From DASZZX01 sp036260415 (GTDB taxonomy: Bacteria > Actinomycetota > Nitriliruptoria > Nitriliruptorales > JAHWKO01), in contig DASZZX010000029.1 in the NCBI GenBank assembly GCA_036260415.1, positions 1 through 15,057 of the forward strand: a stretch of DNA of 15,057 bases, in the 5' to 3' direction. Within the stretch, counting starts at the first letter, position 1. Each line of letters opens with the position of its first letter. Both the position numbers and the translations under genes were made by a program. A model generated the notes under the pieces. That model did not search any database, was not told the origin of the DNA, and saw nothing but the letters and a program-made list of their open reading frames with translations. Shown one piece after another: positions 1 to 6,922 of this stretch.

Positions 1-59
1 CGTGTGGTCCGTCTCCGACTCCGACGGGCCGAGATCGCGGGAACGGGACGGTGACAGGA

Positions 60-170
60 TCGCGCCTGCGACGCTTGCTCGGCAGCCTGGTCGACCAGGT
101 GTCAGCCGCCGGCGGCGTTCCGGTGCGGGTGGTCGGTGAGATGGTCAGGGATCACCGCGGTGTGCGGTCG
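60..170 (+). pseudogene. possible MEDS-type sensor domain fragment
   Basis: One plus-strand frame reads LGSLVDQVSAAGG followed by VPVRVVGEMV. This resembles the MEDS (DcmR sensory) domain, in which a helix is followed by a '(R)PVRVxGEMV' strand motif. After that motif the reading no longer resembles the domain and the frame closes at 239. No start codon with a ribosome site is evident and the match is only about 25 residues. It is best treated as a relic, either of a separate gene or of the sensor part of the kinase wreck that follows. The family call comes from motif memory only and could be chance. Confidence 0.3.
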
Positions 171-202
171 GCGTCCAGCCGTGTGACGGGGCTCGGCGGT
201 CC

Positions 203-1133
203 GACCACGCTCTGGCCTACGCCGTCGGCGGGCTGCTGACGGTGCTGCGCCGGCGCGACGTGCACCTGTCCCACCGGACGCTGGCAGCCCTGACGGCCGC
301 GGGGGCGACCATCGTGGCCGTCGCCGGCCACGCTGCGGGGCCGCGCGGTGTGCTCGCCATCGGCATGTTCTACATGTTCTCGGCGGCTACGCCTGCTTCG
401 CCCTGCCCGGCGGTGCGCGGTCGCGGAGGTCATCCACGCCGCGGCCGGCCTGGGCGTGGTGCTGTGGCTGCTCGACCCGCTGCGGCTGCCGCCCAGTGGG
501 TGCTGGTCACCGGAGCCTCGGCCGTGTCCGGAACGGTCATCGGGGGACTCGGCCAGCAGGCCCCGCCACCGCTTCGAGAACGAACGCCGTGCCGCCGCTG
601 AGCTGCGCAAAAGGCGGAAGCCGGCCGGGTCGAGCTCCCGCGGGCCGTTCGGCACGACATCACCGCGCCGCTGACCGCCATCACCGGGCTGGTCGGCACC
701 GTGCGTCGCCGTCTGGGGACCTGTCCGCTGACACCCAACGTGAACTGCTGGACAGGGCGTTCGCGAACGCCCAGCGGCAAAGCGCATCCTCGATGACGTC
801 GCTGACCACACCACCGCCAGCGCTGGTCATCTCATCGAGCGACGGGAACCCACCGACCTTGGCCGCGCTCGCACGCCGGGTGGTGGCGGACCTGACCACC
901 GAGGACCGTCGGTCCGAGTGCACGCCGATGCGGTGATCGTGGAAACGATCTTCGAACCTTTCGTGCGCGAATCCACCCACGGCAGCGTTCCCGGGACGGG
1001 GCTGGGGCTGGCCGCTGTGCACGAGTTCACGCGCGTCCACGGCGGCAGCGTGTCCGTGGAGGACCGACCCGACGGAGGTACCCGCTTGCGCGTCCACGTG
1101 CCCGCCGCCCCGACCCCGAGAGCTGATCGGTGA
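203..1133 (+). pseudogene. decayed membrane sensor histidine kinase
   Basis: Recognisable kinase pieces occur in order but in different plus-strand frames. A hydrophobic sensor runs from about 203 to 385 (HALAYAVGGLLTVL, then GVLAIGMFYMF). Helix pieces VAEVIHAAAGLGVVLWLLDP (420-479) and QWVLVTGASAVSGTVIGG (about 491-544) follow. A linker with RFENERRAAAELRK (about 568-610) leads to the HisKA H-box RHDITAPLTAITG (about 650-690). Next come DLSADTQRELLDRAF (about 718-762), RILDDVADHTTASAGHLI (about 783-836) and TDLAALARRVVADL (about 855-896). The last piece is the G2 end of the HATPase domain (IFEPFVRES, GTGLGLAAVHEF), in frame to the TGA at 1131-1133. About eight or nine frame changes are needed. 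VHADAV runs almost directly into IFEPFV, so roughly 50-60 residues carrying the N-box and G1 box are missing. The combination of indels and an internal deletion indicates a real pseudogene. Only 918-1133 forms a short open ATPase tail. Confidence 0.75.
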
Positions 1134-1249
1134 CTCCCCGGAGAGGCGGCCGCGACGACATCGACAGCGCGGCGTCGCGAGCGATCGGCCGAAAGGCGAC
1201 CGCAGCCGAGGCCCTGCGCCGAGCGTCCACCCTGCACGGTGCCGGGGTG

Positions 1250-2691
1250 TTAGGCGACCTGGGCGGTCACCATGGATGCAGGCACGGGTGCGATCCATCG
1301 TCCCGGGTCGGCGACTCCGACGGCGCTGTCACGCGGCGGCCCGGGCAGTTGCTCGACCATCCTTGCGGGTCGGGCGTGCGGTTCCGGAAGGGTGACCGTG
1401 AACACGGTGACACCATCGTGGCTGTCGACCTCGACCCGGCCGTGGTTCGCGGGGACGACGCGGAGGACGATGTGCAGGCCCAGAGCGACGCCGTCGGCTG
1501 CACGCGTGCTCGACGAGTCCCCCTGCACGAAGGGCTGGAAGATCCGTTCCCGTAGCTCGGCGGAGACAGCCGGCCCGTGGTTGGCCACCTCGATCGTCGC
1601 CTCCCCACCCGGCGATTGGTACGCGCGCACCGTGAGGGGCGTTCCCGGCGTGGAGAACTTGATCGCGTTGTCGAGCAGGTTGGTCAGCACCAGCTCGGTC
1701 GCCGCAGCGCGCAGGGGGACCTGCACTCCCGGGACGATGTCGAGCAGGACCGTGCGGTCGGGGACCCGGTCGACCGCCGCCGCGGTCGCCAGGCTGGACC
1801 GGATGACAGCTTCGGCATCACACGCCCCGCCGGTCTCGTCGAGTGGCTTCTCGGCCTCCAGAAGGTTCTGGACCAGCTGGTGCAGCCGGTGGCCCTGCCG
1901 CAGCACACGCGCAGCGAAATCAGCCACCTGCTCCGAGGGGACTTGCGGGTTGCGCTGCAGGGTCTGTGCGAACCCCAGGATGGCCGTCAGGGGCGTGCGG
2001 AACTCGTGGGACACGGCAGCGACCAACTCCCCCTTGACCCGGTCGGTCTCCTGCAGGCGCTGGACCAGCGCGTGCTCGCCCTCGTACAGCTTCTGGAAGT
2101 AGTGCTCGGCGCGATGGCGCGCCAGCTCGTTCAGCTTCCAGTTGGCCATCCCCACGGCGCTGGCCATCGCGATGAACGCCGCATGGATGCCGGCCCACCG
2201 CCACGGATGCGACAACGCGGACGGGTGGTTGAACACCGAGGTCGGATCGATCACCCCGGCGATCCCGTGGTGCAGGGCCACGAACCCGATCGCCAGCAGG
2301 AACGGGTTCCACTGCTGGTACAGCGTCACCAGCGCCACGACCACGAAGAAGTGGAAGTGGAGTTCGATGTACCCGCCGGACAGGTGCACGAGCACCGCCG
2401 AGGACGAGACCAGCGACAGCGTGGTCGACATCTCCCGGACCATGCGCGTGCGACCGGATCGCCTGCCCACGACAGCCAACGCTGCCACCGGGAGCGTCTC
2501 CACCAGCGCGTGGGTCAGCCTTCCCCGACGAGCAGTGCGTACACGAGGACCACGGGGACATGCATCAGCGCCAGCGCACCGATCACGCCATCCCGCTTGG
2601 ACCAGTCCTCGTCTGACAACGGCGTGCCCTGCGGCATCAGATCCCACAGGTGTCGCGCGCGTCGCTGTGCGGTCTCGTACGTCACGAACAT
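1250..2691 (-). CDS. six-helix membrane sensor histidine kinase, frameshifted near the N-terminus
   Basis: This would be a membrane sensor kinase that autophosphorylates on histidine and passes the phosphate to a response regulator, which is not in the window. The start at 2691 (ATG) follows GGAGG at 8-nt spacing. That frame gives 58 residues, including a first helix (VIGALALMHVPVVLVYALLV), and stops at 2515. The sensible reading resumes in another frame at about 2518, so one base is missing, most simply in the G4 run at 2523-2526. Repaired, the protein is about 480 aa. It has six membrane helices with the motif LHFHFFVVVALVTLYQQW, a HisKA H-box (VSHEFRTPL, His about 229), an N-box (NLLDNAIKFS), a variant G1 (VANHGPAV) and a G2-like LGLHIV. 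A 45-residue tail follows the ATPase domain. From memory, this sensor region is common in actinobacterial kinases and GGDEF proteins. The ligand is unknown. It may be a recent pseudogene, or a sequencing error in an intact gene. Confidence 0.8.
2523..2526 (-). other. probable frameshift site in the sensor kinase gene
   Basis: The run is CCCC on the plus strand and GGGG in the coding sense. Adding one G joins the well-initiated N-terminal frame (ending ALLVGEG) to the long kinase frame (LTHALVETLPVAAL) and gives a continuous membrane sensor. Without the repair, the long frame has no plausible start with a ribosome site near its first conserved helix. Its first 40 or so residues (arginine- and glycine-rich) look like out-of-frame translation. 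Confidence 0.65.
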
Positions 2692-3061
2692 CCCCTTACC
2701 CTCCGGCAGGTATCGGACGCAGGCGCTGACGACTTGACGTCGCCGTGATCGTGTCGACGGGTTGAGCTCGAGCCCGACCGCCGCCGGGTGCGCGCACCCA
2801 TCGGGCGGCGCGTCCCTGCGGACAGGGAGTGCCGTTGGCTGCGCACGCGGCGCTGCGATCGTGTCGGGAGCCGACGCGGACGTTCGTCAGGCCCGCGCTG
2901 GGTCAAGCGCGGGCCTGACGATGCTCGACGTGCGCGCATCCGTGGCCGACCTCCGACGAGACGACCGCTCCGCGGGAGAGCGGGTCGGTCCTGGGCGTCG
3001 GGGGACGGTCCGGACCGCGTGGTCCTCGCCCCGTGCACGTCGAGGTCTGGCGGTCGGGGAG
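2692..3061. other. intergenic region between glnA and the sensor kinase
   Basis: These 370 bases contain no credible gene. The open frames crossing them are arginine-rich shadows without motifs. The region holds the strong stem-loop at 2885-2920 and must contain the promoter of the kinase gene. A weak -10-like GATACC lies on the minus strand about 20 bases before the kinase ATG, but no convincing -35 partner is visible. Weaker GC-rich inverted repeats occur at about 2960-3020. Confidence 0.5.
2885..2920 (-). terminator. strong stem-loop, probable glnA terminator
   Basis: A perfect 15-bp inverted repeat (CGTCAGGCCCGCGCT and its complement) flanks a 6-base loop. It lies about 140 bases past the glnA stop and upstream of the kinase start, where a terminator between the two minus-strand units would be expected. 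There is no T-run on either side, so it is not a classical intrinsic terminator. U-poor hairpins of this kind are often proposed as terminators in GC-rich actinomycetes. It could also be an mRNA 3'-end stabiliser. Confidence 0.55.
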
Positions 3062-4486
3062 CTACACGTCGAAGTACAGCATGAACTCCCACGGATGCGG
3101 CCGCACCTGCACCGCGTCGATCTCACGCTCCCGCTTGTAGTCGATCCAGGTGTCGATGAGGTCCTCGGTGAACACGCCGCCCTCGAGCAGGAACTTGCCG
3201 TCCTGCTCCAGCGCGCCGAGCGCCTCCTGCAGCGAACCAGGGACGCTGGGCAGGTTGGCCAGCTCCTCCGGCGGCAGGTCGTAGATGTTCTTGTCCACCG
3301 GGTCCATCGGCTCGATGCGGTTGCGGATTCCGTCCAGCCCGGCCATGAGCATGGCCGAGAACGCCAGGTACGGGTTGCACGACGGGTCGGGGCAGCGGAA
3401 CTCGATCCGCTTGGCTCTCGGGCTGCCCCCGGTCACGGGGATCCGGACGGCTGCGGAGCGGTTGCGGTTGGAGTACACCAGGTTCACGGGCGCCTCGTAG
3501 CCGGGGACCAGCCGCCGGTACGAGTTGGTGGTGGGCGCGGCGAACGCGAGGATCGCCGCGGTGTGCTCGAGGATCCCGCCGATGTACCAGCGGGCGGTGT
3601 CGGAGAGCTGCGCGAACCCGGCTTCGTCGTAGAAGAGGGCCTCGTCGCCCTTCCACAGCGACTGGTGGGTGTGCATGCCCGAACCGTTGTCCATGAAGAT
3701 CGGCTTGGGCATGAACGTCACCGTCTTGCCGTACTGCCAGGCGGTGTTCTTGACGATGTACTTGTAGATCATGACCTTGTCGGCCATGCGCAGCAGCGTG
3801 TCGAAGCGGATGTCGATCTCGGCCTGCCCGGCGGTGCCGACCTCGTGGTGCTGGACCTCGACCTCGACGCCCGCGTTCTGCAGGTTCAGGATCATCTCCG
3901 AGCGCAGATCCTGGTAGTGGTCCATCGGAGGGACCGGGAAGTAGCCCTCCTTGTAGCGCGGCTTGTAGCCGCGGTTTCCGCCGTCCTCGTCTCGTCCCGA
4001 GTTCCAGGCCCCCTCCTCGGAGTCGATGTAGTAGAACGCCGAGTGCTGGTTCTGGTCGAACCGGACGGAGTCGAAGATGTAGAACTCCGCCTCCGGACCG
4101 AAGTAGGCCGTGTTGGCGATCCCGGTCGAGGCGAGGTACGCCTCGGCTTTGCGGGCGACGTTGCGCGGGTCGCGTGTGTACGCCTCGCCGGTCACCGGGT
4201 CGTTGACGAAGCAGGTGAGTGCCAGCGTCTTGCGCTGCCGGAAGGTGTCCTCGATGGCGGTGCTGGGGTCCGGGAGCAGGAGCATGTCGGACTCCTGGAT
4301 CTCCTGGAACCCGCGGATCGACGATCCGTCGAAGTACAGGCCTTCGGTGAAGACCTCCTCGGTCAGACCCGTGGCCGGCAGCGAGAAGTGCTGCACGGTC
4401 CCCGGCAGGTCGACGAAGCGCAGGTCGATGACCTCGAAGCCCTCGTCCCTGACGCGTTGGAGGATGTCGTCCGGTGAGCTCCCCAA
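3062..4486 (-). CDS. glnA: type I glutamine synthetase
   Basis: Cytosolic, dodecameric enzyme making glutamine from glutamate, ammonia and ATP, the main entry of ammonium into metabolism. Visible signatures are FVDLPGTVQHF (25-35), FDGSSIRGF (52-60), the metal/glutamate-site GPEAEFY (130-136), QHHEVGTAGQAEI (212-224), the ATP-binding KPIFMDNGSGMHTHQSLW (261-278), RRLVPGYEAPVN (324-335) and RIEFRCPDPSCNPYLA (360-375). The tail motif DKNIYDLPPEE places a tyrosine at 402, equivalent to the adenylylated Tyr397 of the enterobacterial enzyme, so control by GlnE-type adenylylation is likely. I chose the TTG at 4486 because AAGGAG lies 6 bases upstream and the resulting 474 aa is close to the usual type I length. 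The frame stays open upstream to a GTG at 4729, but those 81 residues are low-complexity and unlike the family. It appears monocistronic, with mscS 304 bases upstream. Confidence 0.97.
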   Translation of the reverse strand: MGSSPDDILQRVRDEGFEVIDLRFVDLPGTVQHFSLPATGLTEEVFTEGLYFDGSSIRGFQEIQESDMLLLPDPSTAIEDTFRQRKTLALTCFVNDPVTGEAYTRDPRNVARKAEAYLASTGIANTAYFGPEAEFYIFDSVRFDQNQHSAFYYIDSEEGAWNSGRDEDGGNRGYKPRYKEGYFPVPPMDHYQDLRSEMILNLQNAGVEVEVQHHEVGTAGQAEIDIRFDTLLRMADKVMIYKYIVKNTAWQYGKTVTFMPKPIFMDNGSGMHTHQSLWKGDEALFYDEAGFAQLSDTARWYIGGILEHTAAILAFAAPTTNSYRRLVPGYEAPVNLVYSNRNRSAAVRIPVTGGSPRAKRIEFRCPDPSCNPYLAFSAMLMAGLDGIRNRIEPMDPVDKNIYDLPPEELANLPSVPGSLQEALGALEQDGKFLLEGGVFTEDLIDTWIDYKREREIDAVQVRPHPWEFMLYFDV

Positions 4487-4492
4487 CTTGTG

Positions 4493-4498
4493 CTCCTT
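4493..4498 (-). promoter_or_regulatory. ribosome binding site that fixes the glnA TTG start
   Basis: AAGGAG in the coding sense lies 6 bases before the TTG at 4486. No ATG or GTG downstream would leave the conserved N-terminal domain intact, and no upstream start has a comparable site together with a sensible N-terminus. Confidence 0.7.
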
Positions 4499-4590
4499 GT
4501 CTGCCGGCGACGCCGGCGATCGTCTCGTGCTGCAAGCGCATGTGGGCGGGACGCCCGCACCGACACGGACCACCGGGACCCGCGGCCTGT

Positions 4591-4608
4591 CAGGGCGGTA
4601 CCGCCCTG
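4591..4608. repeat. 18-bp perfect palindrome upstream of glnA
   Basis: CAGGGCGGTACCGCCCTG is its own reverse complement. It ends about 105 bases upstream of the glnA start codon, a plausible place for a regulator to bind near the glnA promoter. It does not look like the GTnAC/GAAAC-type GlnR boxes, so the factor is unassigned. It could also fold as a hairpin in the leader RNA, although without a free loop. Confidence 0.5.
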
Positions 4609-4750
4609 CGGGCTGCCTGAGCCCGGCGGCCACGCGGTTGGGGCTCGGTGGGGCGCCCCGCCCGGCCGCGGCGAGGTCCGTCCGCCGCAGCCCGGCATGC
4701 GGGCGCGGAAGGTAGGGGGGTGCCGTCACCCGACGGTTGCGGTTCTGTTT

Positions 4751-4768
4751 CGCCCCGGTTACGGGGCG
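4751..4768 (-). terminator. small stem-loop after mscS
   Basis: CGCCCCG and CGGGGCG form a 7-bp stem around a 4-base loop. It begins 22 bases after the mscS stop codon. In the minus-strand sense it is followed by AAACAGAACC and not by a T-run. Its position suggests the end of the lpd-to-mscS transcript, but the evidence is weak. Confidence 0.35.
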
Positions 4769-4790
4769 TGGCGTTCCCGGACGCCGACCT

Positions 4791-5783
4791 TCACGAGGTG
4801 CTCCGGCGGCTGCGCGGGGTGGGGGCGGCGGGGCGCGAGCGACTGCCGTCCTCGATGATCAGCTTGCGGTGCGGGAACGGGATCTCGATGCCGAGCTCGT
4901 CGAAGGCCTGCTTGACCTCTTGGCGGAACCGCCGGCTCACCGCCCACTGCTCCAGCGGGAGCGTCTTGATGAACGTGCGGATCGTGATGCCGGACTCGCC
5001 GAGCCGCTCCACGCCGAGGATCTCGACGTCCTCGAGGATCTTGGGTCCGATCTCGTCGTCGCGCCGCAGGTGGGCGGCCACCTCACGGATCACGGCCATC
5101 ACGTCGGTGGGGTTCTCGCCGTACGCCACGTCGAAGTCCACCAATGCACGCGCCCACTCCTTCGACCGGTTGCCGAGGTAGCGGATCTCGCCGTTGGGGA
5201 CGAACCACACCGTGCCGTCCAGCGACCGCAGCCGGGTCATGCGCAGGCTGATGTCCTCCACGATCCCGCCGACCTGACCCTGTTCGTCGACGGTGATCAC
5301 GTCGCCGACGCCGTACTGGTCCTCGAGCAAGATGAAGAAGCCGGAGAAGAAGTCCTTGACGAGGTTCTGCGCCCCGAAGCCGATCGCGATGCCCGCGATC
5401 CCCGCCCCGGCCAGGAGCGCCCGCAGGTCCACACCGATCTGTCCGAGCGCGGTCACGACGGCGAGGAACCAGATGACGACCGACACCGCATCGGCCATCA
5501 CGTCGCCCAGGGTCGTGGCCCTCAACTCGGCCCGGGCGGCGCGCGCGTCACCCGTCTTGCCCAGGCCCCTGGCGGTGGCGCCGCTGACCCAGCGCCGCAC
5601 CCCGCGCCGTGCGACCCGGCTCGCTAGGAACGCCACGACGATGACGAGGAGGGCCGTGATCAGCCGGGTGGCCACCGCGATCCAGTTAATGGAGCGCACC
5701 CACTCGGTCAGCGACGTGATCCGCTGGACCGCCTCCTCGGCGGGTTGCGTGGTCTGCAGCACCAGCAGCACGCGTGTCAGCAC
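4791..5783 (-). CDS. MscS-family mechanosensitive ion channel
   Basis: Inner-membrane channel that, in this family, opens under membrane tension to release solutes on hypo-osmotic shock. The 330-aa protein has an N-terminal helix (about 36-58, ALLVIVVAFLA), a second (about 96-117) and the pore helix with its glycine/alanine pattern AGAGIAGIAIGFGAQNLV (125-142), followed by KDFFSGFFILLEDQYGVGD, the classic MscS signature. The beta domain (TVWFVPNGEI) and a mixed C-terminal domain follow. The end is a basic tail rich in R, S and P. The helix number and length fit a small MscS/YnaI-like member. The GTG start at 5783 is supported by GAGGAG 8 bases upstream. It follows lipA by 36 bases and is probably the last gene of that cluster. 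I see no functional reason for a channel to sit with lipoate genes. Confidence 0.9.
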   Translation of the reverse strand: MLTRVLLVLQTTQPAEEAVQRITSLTEWVRSINWIAVATRLITALLVIVVAFLASRVARRGVRRWVSGATARGLGKTGDARAARAELRATTLGDVMADAVSVVIWFLAVVTALGQIGVDLRALLAGAGIAGIAIGFGAQNLVKDFFSGFFILLEDQYGVGDVITVDEQGQVGGIVEDISLRMTRLRSLDGTVWFVPNGEIRYLGNRSKEWARALVDFDVAYGENPTDVMAVIREVAAHLRRDDEIGPKILEDVEILGVERLGESGITIRTFIKTLPLEQWAVSRRFRQEVKQAFDELGIEIPFPHRKLIIEDGSRSRPAAPTPRSRRSTS

Positions 5784-5819
5784 CGGGGGAGCTCCTCGTG
5801 GCCGACCGTTCGAGCGTCG

Positions 5820-6854
5820 TCAGGCACAGGGGCGGCGGAGCGGCGGTTGGTTGGACGCGGGTGCCCAGGCGCCCGCGTCGACCGCCTGCGTGCCCGCGTG
5901 GTAGCTGGAGCGCACCATCGGCCCGGACTCGACGTGCGCGAAGCCGAGGTTCTCCTCGCCGATACGCCGGAACTCTGCGAACCGGTCGGGGGTGACGTAG
6001 CGGTCCAGGTGCAGGTGCTGCGCTGACGGCTGCAGGTACTGGCCGATGGTGAGCAGCGACACGCCGGCGGCGCGGAGGTCGCGCATGACCTCGACCACCT
6101 CGTCGTCGGTCTCGCCCATGCCGACGATGATGTTCGACTTCACCGCCGTGGTGGCCGGGAGGCGCCGGCGCGCCTCGGCTAGGAAGCCCAGCGACCCGTC
6201 GTAGGTGAAGGCGGGTCGGACGACCGGGAACAACCGCCGGCAGGTCTCGACGTTGAACGCGAACACGTCCGGTCCCGCCTCCACCACCTGGTCGAGCGCC
6301 CCCAGCCCGCGCACGGGATCGTGCGCGTAGCCGAAGTCGCTGGGCAGCACCTCGATGCCGCAGCCGGGCACCCGCGCGCGGATGCGACGCACGGTCTCGG
6401 CGACCAGCCACGCGCCGCCGTCGGCGAGGTCGTCGCGCGCCACCATCGTGACCACCGCGAAGCGCAGCCGCAGGTGGGCCACCGCCTCGGCGACGCGTCG
6501 GGGCTCGTCACGGTCGTAGCCCTTCGGCTTGCCGGTGCGGATCTGGCAGAAGCCGCAGCGCCGCGTGCAGTCCTCCCCGCCGATGAGGAAGGTGGCCTCG
6601 CGCAGCTCCCAGCACTCGTAGATGTTGGGGCACCGGGCCTGCTCGCACACGGTGTGCAGCTGCAGGTCGCCGACCAGGCGCTTGAGGTCCCGGAAGTTGT
6701 CGCCCTGCCGCAGGGTGGTCTTCAGCCATGGAGGCTTGCGACCCGGATGAAGGCCCGCGTAGGCGGGCCGGGCCACACCGGCGCGCCGGCGGCGGTCCTC
6801 GTCCAGCAGCCGTAGGGGCGTGACGTCGGGGGGGACGACCGGCTGCGCGCTCAT
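5820..6854 (-). CDS. lipA: lipoyl synthase (radical SAM)
   Basis: LipA inserts two sulfur atoms into protein-bound octanoyl groups to make lipoyl groups, using S-adenosylmethionine and two [4Fe-4S] clusters, one of which is consumed as the sulfur source. The 344-aa protein shows both cluster sites: the auxiliary CEQARCPNIYEC (Cys70, 75, 81) and the radical-SAM CTRRCGFC (Cys96, 100, 103). Near the C-terminus RSSY (315-318) supplies the serine ligand of the auxiliary cluster. Other family motifs are VARDDLADGGAW, FNVET and KSNIIVGMGET. The ATG at 6854 has GGAGG 5 bases upstream. The frame is open far upstream into lipB, but those residues are a shadow. It lies 68 bases after lipB, and the gap contains a 19-bp inverted repeat, so lipA may have its own control. 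Substrates made by LipB, and an E2 with a lipoyl domain, are encoded just upstream. Confidence 0.97.
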   Translation of the reverse strand: MSAQPVVPPDVTPLRLLDEDRRRRAGVARPAYAGLHPGRKPPWLKTTLRQGDNFRDLKRLVGDLQLHTVCEQARCPNIYECWELREATFLIGGEDCTRRCGFCQIRTGKPKGYDRDEPRRVAEAVAHLRLRFAVVTMVARDDLADGGAWLVAETVRRIRARVPGCGIEVLPSDFGYAHDPVRGLGALDQVVEAGPDVFAFNVETCRRLFPVVRPAFTYDGSLGFLAEARRRLPATTAVKSNIIVGMGETDDEVVEVMRDLRAAGVSLLTIGQYLQPSAQHLHLDRYVTPDRFAEFRRIGEENLGFAHVESGPMVRSSYHAGTQAVDAGAWAPASNQPPLRRPCA

Positions 6855-6859
6855 GACCA

Positions 6860-6864
6860 CCTCC
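6860..6864 (-). promoter_or_regulatory. lipA ribosome binding site
   Basis: GGAGG in the coding sense lies 5 bases before the ATG at 6854. It fixes the lipA start within a frame that remains open for several hundred bases upstream. Confidence 0.7.
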
Positions 6865-6870
6865 GTCGCT

Positions 6871-6889
6871 GTCTTAGGTGGCCTAAGAC
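6871..6889. promoter_or_regulatory. 19-bp inverted repeat upstream of lipA, candidate operator
   Basis: GTCTTAGGTGGCCTAAGAC has perfect 8-bp arms around three central bases. It stands out because it contains A/T-rich steps in a leader that is otherwise almost all G and C. It ends 16 bases before the lipA ATG, immediately upstream of the ribosome site, a good place for a repressor. The TTAGG/CCTAA half-sites recall metal-dependent DtxR/IdeR-type boxes, but the spacing differs from the consensus, so the regulator is unassigned. A hairpin role in the mRNA is the alternative. There is no T-run for termination. Confidence 0.5.
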
Positions 6890-6903
6890 GGCTCCTCTCG
6901 CGT

Positions 6904-6918
6904 CGCTCCTGCGGAGCG
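6904..6918. repeat. small stem-loop between lipB and lipA
   Basis: CGCTCC and GGAGCG form a 6-bp stem around TGC, directly after the lipB stop codon. It has no T-run. It may be an intercistronic mRNA element or incidental in such GC-rich DNA. Confidence 0.3.
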
Positions 6919-6922
6919 CCGC

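Larger units (their letters stand above)
4487..4790. other. glnA leader and intergenic region
   Basis: These 304 bases separate the mscS stop from the glnA start. The glnA frame is open through part of the region, but its translation has no conserved features. The stretch carries an 18-bp palindrome (4591-4608) and a small stem-loop just after mscS (4751-4768). I could not assign a convincing -35/-10 pair. Confidence 0.5.

Noticed and set aside
152..814. 220-residue minus-strand frame over the kinase wreck
   Set aside because: Its composition is Arg/Ser/Gly with no recognisable domain. The plus strand carries ordered kinase motifs.
2762..4477. 571-residue open frame on the plus strand opposite glnA
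   Set aside because: It is the mirror of glnA codons in very GC-rich DNA. The translation is Val/Leu/Arg/Asp-rich without family motifs, whereas the minus strand encodes a perfect glutamine synthetase.
4487..4729. N-terminal extension of glutamine synthetase from a GTG at 4729
   Set aside because: The added 81 residues are Pro/Arg/Ala-rich and unlike the family. The TTG at 4486 has an ideal ribosome site and gives the standard 474 residues.
6871..6889. Inverted repeat before lipA as an intrinsic terminator
   Set aside because: No T-run follows on either strand, the arms are A/T-containing instead of GC-rich, and it abuts the ribosome site of the next gene.
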